A stretch of DNA of 64,000 nucleotides from Bradyrhizobium sp. DOA9. Its GTDB lineage: Bacteria > Pseudomonadota > Alphaproteobacteria > Rhizobiales > Xanthobacteraceae. Shown here piece by piece: positions 43,441 through 51,684 of the stretch. A model generated the notes under the pieces. That model had not been told where the DNA came from, did not search any database, and was given only the letters and a program-made list of their open reading frames with translations. Made by a program: the position numbers and the translations under genes. Within the stretch, counting starts at the first letter, position 1. The number at the start of each line of letters is the position of its first letter. The DNA is taken from contig NZ_DF820425.1 of NCBI RefSeq assembly GCF_000617845.2, forward strand, positions 3,151,725-3,215,724, read 5' to 3'.

Positions 43441-45627
43441 TTACGCGAAGGTGATGTTCTGGTCGCGCAGCGGCACCTGGCGGATGCGCTTGCCGGTCGC
43501 GGCGAAGTACGCATTCAGCACCGCCGGCGCCGCGACGCCGATGGTCGGCTCGCCGACGCCGCCCCAGAACCCGCCGCTCGGCATCATCACCGTCTCCACC
43601 TTCGGCATCTCGTTGATGCGCATCGAATTGTAGGTGTCGAAGTTGGTTTGCTCGATCTTGCCGTCCTTCACCGTGCAGCCGCCGTAGAACAGCGCGGAGA
43701 GGCCATAGACGAAGGAGCCGGCGACCTGTCGCTCCACCTGCGCCGGATTGACGACGTAGCCGGGATCGGTGGAGGCGACGATGCGATGCACCTTGATCTT
43801 GCTGCCGTCGGTCACCGAGATTTCGGCGGCGCCGGCGACATAGCTGCCATAGCCCATGACCTGGGCGATGCCGCGATAGATGCCGCGCGGCGCCGGCGTG
43901 TTCCAGCCGATCTTCTCGGCAACCGCGTTCAGCACCGCGAGGTGCTTGGGGTGGTTGCCCATCAGCTTGCGGCGGAATTCGAGCGGGTCCTGGCCTGCGG
44001 CCTGGGCGAGCTCGTCCATGAAGCATTCCATGTAGATCGCGTTGTGATTGACGTTGACGCCGCGCCAGAAGCCGGGCGGAACGTGCGGATTGCGCATCGC
44101 GTGCTCGACCAGCAGGTTCGGCACCGAATAGCCGAACGCGGCTTCGCCGGATTGCGCGACGCCCTGGAAGGCCGCCGGATCCATGCCGTTCTGCAGCGCC
44201 TCGGGGCGCAGCGAGAACAGGATCGACTGCCCGGACAGGCGGTAGTGTAGCGCGATCAGATTGTTGTTGGCATCGAACGCGCCGGTCATCTTGCACTGGG
44301 TGATGGGGTGATACCGGCCGTGCGCCATGTCCTCTTCGCGGGACCACAGCAGCTTGATCGGCGTGCCCGGCATCTGCTTGGCGATGATGACCGCCTGGCG
44401 GACATAGTCGGTCTGGCCGCGCCGGCCGAAGCCGCCGCCTGGCATCACCTTGTGCACGTCGCACTTCTCGGCCGACAGGCCGGACGCCTCCAACACCGCC
44501 GCGAATGCCGCTTCGCCATTCTGCGTGCCACACCAGACCTCGCATTTGTCGGCGGTGTAGAGCGCGGTGGCGTTCATCGGCTCCATCGTGGCGTGGTTCT
44601 GGTAGGGATAGGAGTAGACGGCCTCGACCTTCTTGGCGGCACCGGCAATGGCGGCCTTCGCATCGCCGTTCTTGTTGCCGACATAGGCCGGCTGCGAATT
44701 GTCGAGGCCCTCGGCCAGCCATTTCGCGATCGACTCGCTGGAGACCTTTGCGTTGTCGCCTTCGTCCCAGACGATCGGCAGCGCCTCCAGCGCGGTCTTG
44801 GCGTGCCACCAGGTGTCGGCAACGACCGCGACCGCGGTATCGCCGACCTTGACCACCCTCTTGACGCCTTTCATGTTGGCGATCTTGGCTTCGTCAAAGC
44901 TCTTCAGCTTGCCGCCGAACACCGGGCAGTCCTTGATCGCGGCGTTCAGCATGCCCGGCAGCTTGACATCGATGCCGTAGACCATCGCGCCGGTGGTCTT
45001 GTCGGCGGTGTCGAGCCGATTGACGCCCTTGCCGATCAGCTTCCAGTCCTTCGGATCCTTGAGCTTGACGTCGGCCGGCGGCGTCAGTTTCGCCGCAGCC
45101 TCGGCCACCTTGCCGTATGTCGTGGTTCGGCCCGACGGCGCATGGGTGATGACGCTGTTCTCGGCCCTGCATTCGGAGGCCGGCACTTTCCATGCGTCGG
45201 CTGCGGCCTGGATCAGCATCACGCGCGCGGTGGCGCCGCCCTTGCGGACATAGTCCTGCGAGGAGCGGATGCCGCGGCTGCCGCCGGTCGAGAAATCACC
45301 CCAGACGCGCTTGCGCGCGACGCTCTGGCCGGGGGTCGGATATTCGGTCGTGACCTTGGTCCAGTCGCATTCGAGTTCCTCTGCGACCAACTGGGCGAGG
45401 CCGGTCAGCGAGCCCTGGCCCATCTCCGAGCGGGCGATGCGGATCACCACGGTGTCGTCGGGCCTGACCACGACCCAGGCGCCGATTTCGGGCGAGCCGT
45501 CGGCTGCGCGGACCAGTGCGGGGCCGCCGAAGGGGAGGTCGAGACCGATGGCGAGGCCGGCACCGACCGCAGCCGTGCCGATGACGAAAGCGCGGCGGTT
45601 GAGCCGCGGCGAGATATGCTTGTTCAT
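43441..45627 (-). CDS. iorB: Isoquinoline 1-oxidoreductase beta-like molybdopterin-binding subunit
   Basis: A 728-residue periplasmic molybdenum hydroxylase large subunit of the aldehyde-oxidase / isoquinoline-oxidoreductase (IorB) type. The Tat signal is LNRRAFVIGTAAVGAGLAIG at about residues 9-28. Mo-cofactor segments include RSEMGQGSLTGLAQLVAEEL near 65, FSTGGSRGIRSSQDYVRKGG near 110, GGGFGRRGQTDYVRQAV near 400 and the C-terminal GFWGGVGEPTIGVAAPA containing the Glu. The small subunit gene iorA lies 12 nt upstream. The natural substrate could be an aldehyde or N-heterocycle. Confidence 0.88.
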   Translation of the reverse strand: MNKHISPRLNRRAFVIGTAAVGAGLAIGLDLPFGGPALVRAADGSPEIGAWVVVRPDDTVVIRIARSEMGQGSLTGLAQLVAEELECDWTKVTTEYPTPGQSVARKRVWGDFSTGGSRGIRSSQDYVRKGGATARVMLIQAAADAWKVPASECRAENSVITHAPSGRTTTYGKVAEAAAKLTPPADVKLKDPKDWKLIGKGVNRLDTADKTTGAMVYGIDVKLPGMLNAAIKDCPVFGGKLKSFDEAKIANMKGVKRVVKVGDTAVAVVADTWWHAKTALEALPIVWDEGDNAKVSSESIAKWLAEGLDNSQPAYVGNKNGDAKAAIAGAAKKVEAVYSYPYQNHATMEPMNATALYTADKCEVWCGTQNGEAAFAAVLEASGLSAEKCDVHKVMPGGGFGRRGQTDYVRQAVIIAKQMPGTPIKLLWSREEDMAHGRYHPITQCKMTGAFDANNNLIALHYRLSGQSILFSLRPEALQNGMDPAAFQGVAQSGEAAFGYSVPNLLVEHAMRNPHVPPGFWRGVNVNHNAIYMECFMDELAQAAGQDPLEFRRKLMGNHPKHLAVLNAVAEKIGWNTPAPRGIYRGIAQVMGYGSYVAGAAEISVTDGSKIKVHRIVASTDPGYVVNPAQVERQVAGSFVYGLSALFYGGCTVKDGKIEQTNFDTYNSMRINEMPKVETVMMPSGGFWGGVGEPTIGVAAPAVLNAYFAATGKRIRQVPLRDQNITFA

Positions 45628-45639
45628 GTGGGGATTTCC

Positions 45640-46089
45640 TTACGCGCTCGCGATCGTGTGGATCGCCTCGCGCACCTGCTGGAAGGTGCCGCAGCGGCAG
45701 ATATTGGTGATGGCCTCGTCAATGTCGGCGTCGGTCGGCTTCGGCTTCTCGTTCAGGAGCGCGGCCACCGCCATGATCATGCCGCTCTGGCAATAGCCGC
45801 ATTGCGGCACGTCCTGGGCGATCCAGGCCTCCTGCACCTTGTGCAGCGTCTCGCCCGAGGCGAGCCCCTCGATGGTGGTGATCTTCTTGCCCTCGGCCTC
45901 GCTGACCGAGATCCCGCAGGAGCGCATCGCGACGCCGTCGAGATGAACCGTGCAGGCACCGCATTGTGCAATGCCGCAACCGTATTTGGTGCCGGTCAGG
46001 CCGGCATTCTCGCGGATCGCCCAGAGCAGCGGCGTATCCGGCTCGACGTCGAGGGTGAAGGTTTTTCCGTTGATTGTTAGGTTTGCCAT
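45640..46089 (-). CDS. iorA: (2Fe-2S)-binding subunit of molybdenum hydroxylase (IorA-like)
   Basis: A 149-residue two-cluster subunit. The plant-ferredoxin-type cluster has [18 protein letters not shown] plus [13 protein letters not shown] near residues 36-65. The alpha-helical cluster has [14 protein letters not shown] and [11 protein letters not shown] near 100-140. All eight Cys are present. It transfers electrons from the molybdenum subunit encoded immediately downstream. The protein has no signal peptide and would travel with Tat-signalled IorB. Confidence 0.92.
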   Translation of the reverse strand: MANLTINGKTFTLDVEPDTPLLWAIRENAGLTGTKYGCGIAQCGACTVHLDGVAMRSCGISVSEAEGKKITTIEGLASGETLHKVQEAWIAQDVPQCGYCQSGMIMAVAALLNEKPKPTDADIDEAITNICRCGTFQQVREAIHTIASA

Positions 46090-46446
46090 CGCAAGTCCCC
46101 TGATTGGCCCAATCCACCGATTGAACTCAGGGGCGCAATGTGTCCGGCAAGCTGGAACGGTTCAAATCAACAGTCCGAGGTTCAAATCAACAAACCGAGC
46201 GCGGCCAAGGCGCATGGTCCCCGCTCTGGGGTATAGACCGGGACGCCGTTTTGCCTCATCCCTTCGCAATCGATTCGGGTTGACGTCCCCTTCCGAGAGC
46301 GCCAATCCGCGGCTTGAGGCGACGTCCGGCTGTGAACGCCGGTTCCAGGGCCCCGTTGCGCTTGCGCAGCGGCGACAGTTTGTCCCTATTGCCGGGGTGC
46401 AAGTCGCGGGCGCTTTGGTACACTGCGCCGACGCAAAAGGAGTTCC
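46090..46446. other. Divergent intergenic region iorA / radical SAM
   Basis: A 357-bp gap between divergent genes. It contains the two 14-bp direct repeats at 46159-46192. AAAAGGAG at 46436-46443 is the Shine-Dalgarno of the plus-strand gene. No gene, tRNA or clear terminator was found. Confidence 0.55.
46159..46192. repeat. Direct repeat GGTTCAAATCAACA, 20-bp period
   Basis: GGTTCAAATCAACA occurs at 46159-46172 and again at 46179-46192, so equivalent bases are 20 bp apart, about two helical turns. It lies 70-103 bp upstream of the iorA start. A tandem activator site for iorAB, or an operator for the divergent gene, is possible. No regulator is known. Confidence 0.5.
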
Positions 46447-48051
46447 ATGAACGTGCCGAGTCCCTGCAACGTACTGATGCTCTACCCGCTGTTCTCGGCA
46501 GAGTCCTTCTGGACCTTCGGCGAATCCTGCAAAGTGATGGGCGTCAAGCGCCCGGCCGCCCCCCTGGGCCTGATCACCGTTGCCGCAATGCTGCCCGAGA
46601 GCTGGACGGTCCGGCTGATCGATTGCAACACGGCCCCCTTCGGCGAGGAGGATCTCGCCTGGGCCGACGTCGTCTTCACCGGCGGAATGTTGCCCCAGCA
46701 GGCCGACACGCTGCGCCTGATCGAGCTCTGCCGCGCCGCCGGCAAGCCGGTCGTGGTCGGCGGACCGGACCCCACCTCGAGCCCCCACATCTACGAGCGG
46801 GCGGATTTCCGGGTGCTCGGCGAGGCCGAGAGCGTCATCGACGATTTCATCGCGGCCTGGGAGGGCGGGGCCCGCTCAGGCACCTTCACCGCACCGAAGT
46901 TCCAGGCCGACGTCACCAAGACGCCGGTGCCGCGCTTCGACCTGCTCAAGTTCGAGGACTATCTCTACCTCGGGGTGCAATATTCGCGCGGCTGTCCCTT
47001 CACCTGCGAATTCTGCGACATCATCGAGCTCTACGGGCGCGTGCCGCGGACCAAGACGATCGAGCAGATGTTCGTCGAGCTCGAGACGCTCTACAAGATG
47101 GGCTATCGCGGCCATCTGGATTTCGTCGACGACAATTTCATCGGCAACAAGAAGTCGCTGCGGCAGTTCCTGCCGAAGCTCGCCGAATGGCAGCGCACGC
47201 ACGGCTATCCCTTCGAATTCTCCACGGAAGCCTCGGTCAACCTCGCCGACGATCCGGAGCTCCTGGAGCTGATGGGTGCGGCGAATTTCTTCGGCATCTT
47301 CGTCGGCATCGAAAGTCCGGACCCGGAGACCCTGGTCGCGATGCGAAAGAAGCAGAACACGCGCCGCAACATCGCCGAGAGCATCCACAAGATCTACGCT
47401 GCCGGAATGCTCGTCACCGCGGGCTTCATCGTCGGCTTCGACAACGAGAAGGTCGCGATGGCGGATTCGATGATCGACTTCATCGAGGAGGCGGCAATTC
47501 CCGTCGCCATGGTCGGCCTGCTCTATGCCTTGCCGAACACGCAGCTCACGCGCCGGCTGGAGCGCGAGGGCCGGCTGCATTCGGGCCACGACGTGGCGCC
47601 GACCATCGGCGCCGATCAGTGCACGGCCGGCATCAACTTCGATCCGGTCCGCCCGTTGCGCGACATCCTGACGGACTACAAGCGGGTGCTCGAGCACATC
47701 TACAGCCCGGCGGCCTATGCAGCACGCGTCGACCGCCTGATGACCCTGCTCGACCGGTCCAGGCAGCGTTCCGAGCTTGCGGAAGGCGATATCCGCTCCA
47801 AGCTCGGCGCCATGGAGACCGTGCACAAGGTGGTCTCCGCCCTTCCCGAGGCGCGGGGGCCGCTCTGGCAGACCTTCATGAACTGCGCCAAGCGCGACAC
47901 CTCGTCGGCCCGCATCGCCGTGCAGATGATCGCGGCCTATGCACATCTCGGACCGTACTCGCGCAAGGTCATCGCGGCCATCGACGAACGCCTGGCCGCG
48001 CTGGACAACGAGACCGCCGCTCCGGTGGCTGTCGGCGTGACGGCGGCCTGA
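46447..48051 (+). CDS. B12-binding radical SAM protein with C-terminal DUF4070-type domain
   Basis: A 534-residue cobalamin-dependent radical SAM enzyme. Residues about 8-145 form a B12-binding Rossmann-like region (APLGLITVAAMLPESWTVRL, then PVVVGGPDPTSSPHIYERAD). The radical SAM site is YSRGCPFTCEFCDII near residue 180, with LDFVDDNFIGNKKSLRQFLP near 225. The C-terminal 180 residues resemble DUF4070 as in the hopanoid 2-methylase HpnP. Divergence from HpnP in the N-terminal part argues for a different methylation. A strong AAAAGGAG precedes the ATG. Confidence 0.82.
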   Translation: MNVPSPCNVLMLYPLFSAESFWTFGESCKVMGVKRPAAPLGLITVAAMLPESWTVRLIDCNTAPFGEEDLAWADVVFTGGMLPQQADTLRLIELCRAAGKPVVVGGPDPTSSPHIYERADFRVLGEAESVIDDFIAAWEGGARSGTFTAPKFQADVTKTPVPRFDLLKFEDYLYLGVQYSRGCPFTCEFCDIIELYGRVPRTKTIEQMFVELETLYKMGYRGHLDFVDDNFIGNKKSLRQFLPKLAEWQRTHGYPFEFSTEASVNLADDPELLELMGAANFFGIFVGIESPDPETLVAMRKKQNTRRNIAESIHKIYAAGMLVTAGFIVGFDNEKVAMADSMIDFIEEAAIPVAMVGLLYALPNTQLTRRLEREGRLHSGHDVAPTIGADQCTAGINFDPVRPLRDILTDYKRVLEHIYSPAAYAARVDRLMTLLDRSRQRSELAEGDIRSKLGAMETVHKVVSALPEARGPLWQTFMNCAKRDTSSARIAVQMIAAYAHLGPYSRKVIAAIDERLAALDNETAAPVAVGVTAA

Positions 48052-48055
48052 CGGC

Positions 48056-49444
48056 CTACTTCACCGCGAGCCGCAGGAAGCTCATCACGCTGCCGAGCGC
48101 GGCAAAGCCCGCACCGAGCGCCAGCGCCAACGTCGCGCCCTCGTGGCCGGCGAGTGCGAAGCAGGCGGCGGCGAGCGCCGCGCCGGTGGTCTGCCCGGTC
48201 AGGCGCGCGGTGGCGACGATGCCGGAGGCGCTGCCGCTGCGGTGCGGCGGCGCGCTCGCCATCACCGCCTTCATGTTCGGCGCCTGGAAGAAACCGAACC
48301 CCATGCCGCAGATCACCATCCGCCAGATGATGTCGGGGATGGCAGGGTTGGCCGGCAGCGTCGCGAGCAGCGCCATGCCGAGACCGAGCAGCACGAGCCC
48401 GATGCCGCCGAGCAGGCCGACGGCATGGCGGTCGGAGAGGCTGCCTGCGATCGGCGCCATGATGCCGACCACCAGCGGCCACGGCGTCATGAAGAAGCCG
48501 GTCTCGACCTGCGAGCGGCCGAGCACGTCCTCGAAATAGAACGGCAGCGAGACGAAGGCGAGGCCCTGGACCGCGAAGGAGCACACCGCCGTCGCCGCCG
48601 ACAGCGCGAACATCGGCCTGGCGAACAGGTCGATCGGCAGCATCGGCGCGGGATGATCGGCGTGGCGGCGCGTCAGGACCACGCCAAGCGCGAGGGCGGT
48701 GACCAGCTCGATGCCCACGACGATTGGCGACAGGTTGTGCGCGGCGCTGCCGATGCCGGTGATGAACAGGCCGAGGCAGGCGGTGGCCAGGATCGCGCCG
48801 AGCAAGTCGAAGCCGTGATCGGCGCGCGGGGTCTTCGGCAGCATCGCAAAGCCGATGCCGATGGCGACGAGGCCGAACGGGATGTTGACGGCGAACAGCC
48901 ACGGCCAGGGTCCGAACGCGAGGATGGCGGAGGCGATTGAGGGTCCGAAGGTGAAGGCGGTCGCGACCACGAGCGCGTTGTGACCGAAGCCGCGGCCGAG
49001 CATGCGGCCGGGATAGACGAAGCGCACCAGCGCCGTGTTGACGCTCATGATGCCGCTCGCCCCCAGGCCTTGCAGCGTGCGCGCCAGCAACAGGCTGTCC
49101 AGCGACCACGCCACCGCGCAGAACAGCGAGGCGATGGTGAACAGGATCAGGCCGCCGAGATAGATGCGCTGATGCCCGACGATCTCGCCGAGCGCCCCCA
49201 GCGGCAGCAGCGTCGCCACCAGCGCGATCTGGTAGACATTGACCACCCACACCGACTGCTCCGGCGTGACGTGCAGGTCGGCGGCGATGGCGGGCAGGGC
49301 GATGTTGGCGATCGCGGTGTCGAGCGAGGCCATCGCGAGCGCCGTGAAGATCGCCGCGACCGCCCAGCGCCGCTGCGTCGGCGGAAGGCCGTCGGCGGTG
49401 GGAGGAGCGGGCTCGCGCGCGGCGGCAGGTAACGTGATTGTCAT
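48056..49444 (-). CDS. MFS transporter, DHA2 (14-TM drug exporter) type
   Basis: A 462-residue inner-membrane exporter with about 13-14 hydrophobic segments. The motif VVNVYQIALVATLLPLGALG near residue 65 and the A-type motif GALGEIVGHQRIYLGGLILF match the EmrB/QacA-like DHA2 subgroup. ARTLQGLGASGIMSVNTALV near 125 is motif B, and GFGHNALVVATAFTFGPSIA contains the antiporter motif C region. The start MTITLPAAAREPAPP at 49444 has no clear Shine-Dalgarno. Its stop lies 4 nt from the convergent radical SAM stop. Confidence 0.86.
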   Translation of the reverse strand: MTITLPAAAREPAPPTADGLPPTQRRWAVAAIFTALAMASLDTAIANIALPAIAADLHVTPEQSVWVVNVYQIALVATLLPLGALGEIVGHQRIYLGGLILFTIASLFCAVAWSLDSLLLARTLQGLGASGIMSVNTALVRFVYPGRMLGRGFGHNALVVATAFTFGPSIASAILAFGPWPWLFAVNIPFGLVAIGIGFAMLPKTPRADHGFDLLGAILATACLGLFITGIGSAAHNLSPIVVGIELVTALALGVVLTRRHADHPAPMLPIDLFARPMFALSAATAVCSFAVQGLAFVSLPFYFEDVLGRSQVETGFFMTPWPLVVGIMAPIAGSLSDRHAVGLLGGIGLVLLGLGMALLATLPANPAIPDIIWRMVICGMGFGFFQAPNMKAVMASAPPHRSGSASGIVATARLTGQTTGAALAAACFALAGHEGATLALALGAGFAALGSVMSFLRLAVK

Positions 49445-49855
49445 TGTCGTTGGCGCGCTGCTCCGGCGGCGGGACGTTCGGCATGTACTACGGCGGCGCC
49501 GGCTTCCACAGGCGCAAGCTTGCATGCTGTCCATGCGCGACGGACAGGCGATGGAGCTGGGCTGCGAGCGCAGGGCGAGGACAAAACAAAAAAGTCGAAA
49601 AACAACCCCATGCACAGTAGGAGGCCCTTTGATCGACAAGGCATTTTCCGGTCGTATCGCACCGGGGTGCGGCGCGATTGACCCGTCGGGCAAAACACCT
49701 GGCAGGATGCCAATGTGCCAGCGATCGGGCCGGGAGCAGGCCGCAGTCGCGTCCTGCGCGCGCCATCTCCACCACGCCGACGTTGAGACAGATCAACACT
49801 CGACCTGCTCGGCCGCCCGACCTTTCCATCAGCGCATCGATGGAAGGGCGGCCAC
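49445..49855. other. Intergenic region upstream of cax
   Basis: A 411-bp gap between divergent MFS and cax genes. It contains the dispersed repeat at 49581-49630. A short palindrome-like string cctggcaggatgccaatgtg lies near 49698, but no convincing promoter or gene could be identified. ATCGATGGAAGGGCGGCCAC before 49856 provides GGAAGGG as Shine-Dalgarno. Confidence 0.5.
49581..49630 (+). repeat. Dispersed repeat with core CCCATGCACAGTAG (copy 2)
   Basis: acaaaacaaaaaagtcgaaa then aacaaccccatgcacagtag matches the complement of 12709-12750. It is intergenic, opposite in orientation to copy 1, and about 230 bp before cax. Confidence 0.7.
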
Positions 49856-50959
49856 ATGCAGACCCTGCTCAGGGAAATCCGGAATACCCCGTTGCTCTGG
49901 ATGCTGGCCTTCGTGCCCATCGTGCTGGTGGCGGAGGCGGTGGCGCCGCATTCCCACACGCTGCTGTTCGTGCTCGCGGTGCTGGCGATCGTCCCGCTGG
50001 CGGCGCTGCTCAGCCATGCCACCGAGGCGGTCGCCGCGAAGACCGGCGATGCCGTGGGCGGATTGCTCAATGCAACGCTCGGCAATCTGACCGAGCTGAT
50101 CATTGCCATCACGGCGCTGCGCGCCGGCCAGTACATGCTGGTGAAGGCCTCGATCGCGGGCGCGATCGTCACCAACGCGGTGTTCATGCTGGGCGCCTGC
50201 CTGCTGCTCGGCGGCCTGCGCCATCACGTGCAGGAGTACAACCGCGCCGGCGCGCGGCTCTCGTCCGGCCTGTTGCTGATGGCGACCGTCGCGCTGCTTG
50301 CGCCTTCGGCGGTCGCCGATCTCGAGCACCTGCCGCAGGGCGGAGACATCCTCAACAAGCTCAGCCTCGGCATTTCGGTGCTGCTCATCACAGCTTACGG
50401 GCTCGGCCTGTTGTTCTCGCTTCGAACGCACAAGGAATTGTTCGCAAGCGCCGGTCACGGCGACGACGACAAGGAGGCGCATTGGCCGATCGGAACGGCC
50501 GTCGCCACGCTGCTGGTCGTCACCGTGCTGGTCGCGCTGGTCAGCGAGATCTTCGTGGAATCGGTGCAGAAGGCGGCGGAAACCTTCGGAATGAGCCCGG
50601 CCTTCGTCGGCTTCATCGTCGTCTCGCTGGTCGGCGCCGCCGCCGAATTCGCGGTGGCCTTCGCTGCGGCGCGCAAGGACCGGCTCGACATGGCCGTCAG
50701 CATCGCGCTCGGCAGCGCCTCGCAGATCGCGCTGTTCGTCGCGCCCGCTTTGGTGCTGCTCAGCTATGTCGTGGGGCCGAAGCCGATGGACCTGCAGTTC
50801 TGGCCGGGCGCCGTCACCATGGTGATGATCGCGACGGTGACGTCGGCCTTCATCACGGCCAGCGGACGCTCGGCCTGGTTCGTCGGCGCCCTGATGATCT
50901 TCATCTATGCGGTATTCGCGATGACGCTGTACGTGGTCCCGCCGGCGGGCCAGGGATGA
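49856..50959 (+). CDS. cax: Calcium/proton antiporter (CaCA family)
   Basis: A 367-residue inner-membrane cation exchanger with 10-11 helices. Two alpha-repeat motifs carry the ion-binding acids: GGLLNATLGNLTELIIAITA near residue 65 and VVSLVGAAAEFAVAFAAARK near 260, followed by SIALGSASQIALFVAPALVL. The protein ends MTLYVVPPAGQG. Its last 11 codons and the next bases recur with three silent differences at 57447-57485, beyond the iron block. Ca2+/H+ exchange is inferred from the family. Confidence 0.9.
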   Translation: MQTLLREIRNTPLLWMLAFVPIVLVAEAVAPHSHTLLFVLAVLAIVPLAALLSHATEAVAAKTGDAVGGLLNATLGNLTELIIAITALRAGQYMLVKASIAGAIVTNAVFMLGACLLLGGLRHHVQEYNRAGARLSSGLLLMATVALLAPSAVADLEHLPQGGDILNKLSLGISVLLITAYGLGLLFSLRTHKELFASAGHGDDDKEAHWPIGTAVATLLVVTVLVALVSEIFVESVQKAAETFGMSPAFVGFIVVSLVGAAAEFAVAFAAARKDRLDMAVSIALGSASQIALFVAPALVLLSYVVGPKPMDLQFWPGAVTMVMIATVTSAFITASGRSAWFVGALMIFIYAVFAMTLYVVPPAGQG

Positions 50960-50962
50960 CGG
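50924..50962 (+). repeat. Left copy of cax 3'-end direct repeat
   Basis: A 39-bp sequence from ACG CTG TAC GTG through the TGA and CGG of cax. It matches 57447-57485 at 36 of 39 positions. The three differences are GTC/GTG, GGC/GGG and GGA/GGG, all third-codon positions that leave the protein unchanged. It marks the left border of the 6.5-kb iron block. Confidence 0.82.
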
Positions 50963-50973
50963 TCGACAGGTCC

Positions 50974-51396
50974 TCAGCTTGCCTCACCGACCTTCCCGCT
51001 TGGGGACGAAGAATTCAGCAACCCTCGCGCCATCTCCAGCGCCTCTGCCTCCGAAGCGGCGACCAACATCGGGTATCCCCAAAATTTCTCTGACATGATC
51101 TGGAAGGCTCTCATGCCGATCCGCTTCGCCCGCGAGGGCTCAATATAGATCAGGGCCTTCACAAATTCGCGCAATCGCGGTTTGTGCTTCTTTGACCAGA
51201 GCGCAAGCCTTCTCTGCTCACCCGCATCGTGCTCGTGCTCGGCGATTTCGGCGTTTGCCCCTTGCCCTATGATGACGAAGGGCGCGGCACGATCGAGCAA
51301 GGCTTCGAACGCGGCGAAGGCCTCGTCCGCCGTTCCAGAAGGGCCCTGGTCGTAAGTCAGCCTCACGATCGGAAAAGTCGCAGCGTTCAACAGCAT
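50974..51396 (-). CDS. Hypothetical protein (140 aa) at left border of iron block
   Basis: A 140-residue soluble protein starting MLLNAATFPIVRLTYDQGPS, with AGGG 6-7 nt upstream of the ATG at 51396. It shows EAFAAFEALLDRAAPFVIIG near residue 25 and KHKPRLREFVKALIYIEPSR near 75. I recognise no family; the strand pattern with a mid-protein KALIYIEPS is reminiscent of small alpha/beta regulators (STAS-like), but this is not established. It is divergent from the Sel1-TonB-PiuC operon. Confidence 0.55.
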   Translation of the reverse strand: MLLNAATFPIVRLTYDQGPSGTADEAFAAFEALLDRAAPFVIIGQGANAEIAEHEHDAGEQRRLALWSKKHKPRLREFVKALIYIEPSRAKRIGMRAFQIMSEKFWGYPMLVAASEAEALEMARGLLNSSSPSGKVGEAS

Positions 51397-51684
51397 TTTC
51401 AACCCTACCGGTCAGTTGGCGCAGGACGGTTCGACCCGCGCGAGCATGGCGTGTGACGATAGTCGAGCCGATCTCTCGGCGCATTCACCGGCAGCGCCAA
51501 AGCGTTGCCGAAAACAGCCAATCGCGACGCTGGCTCCGGCTGTGCCGGGGCGCGGTGGCATTCTGGAAGGATTCTTGGCCGTTGGCCGGATTGAGCAATG
51601 GTCTGGCGGGATTGCACGATGCAGCGCCACACCCGGCTGCTGTAGCCATTCCGTCAAGCCGCGGCCAGCACGAAGCGAAGCACG

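Noticed and set aside
46155..46200. GGTTCAAATC resembling a tRNA T-arm
   Set aside because: The flanking bases do not pair as a T-stem, the string is present twice at a 20-bp period, and no acceptor or anticodon stem is found nearby.
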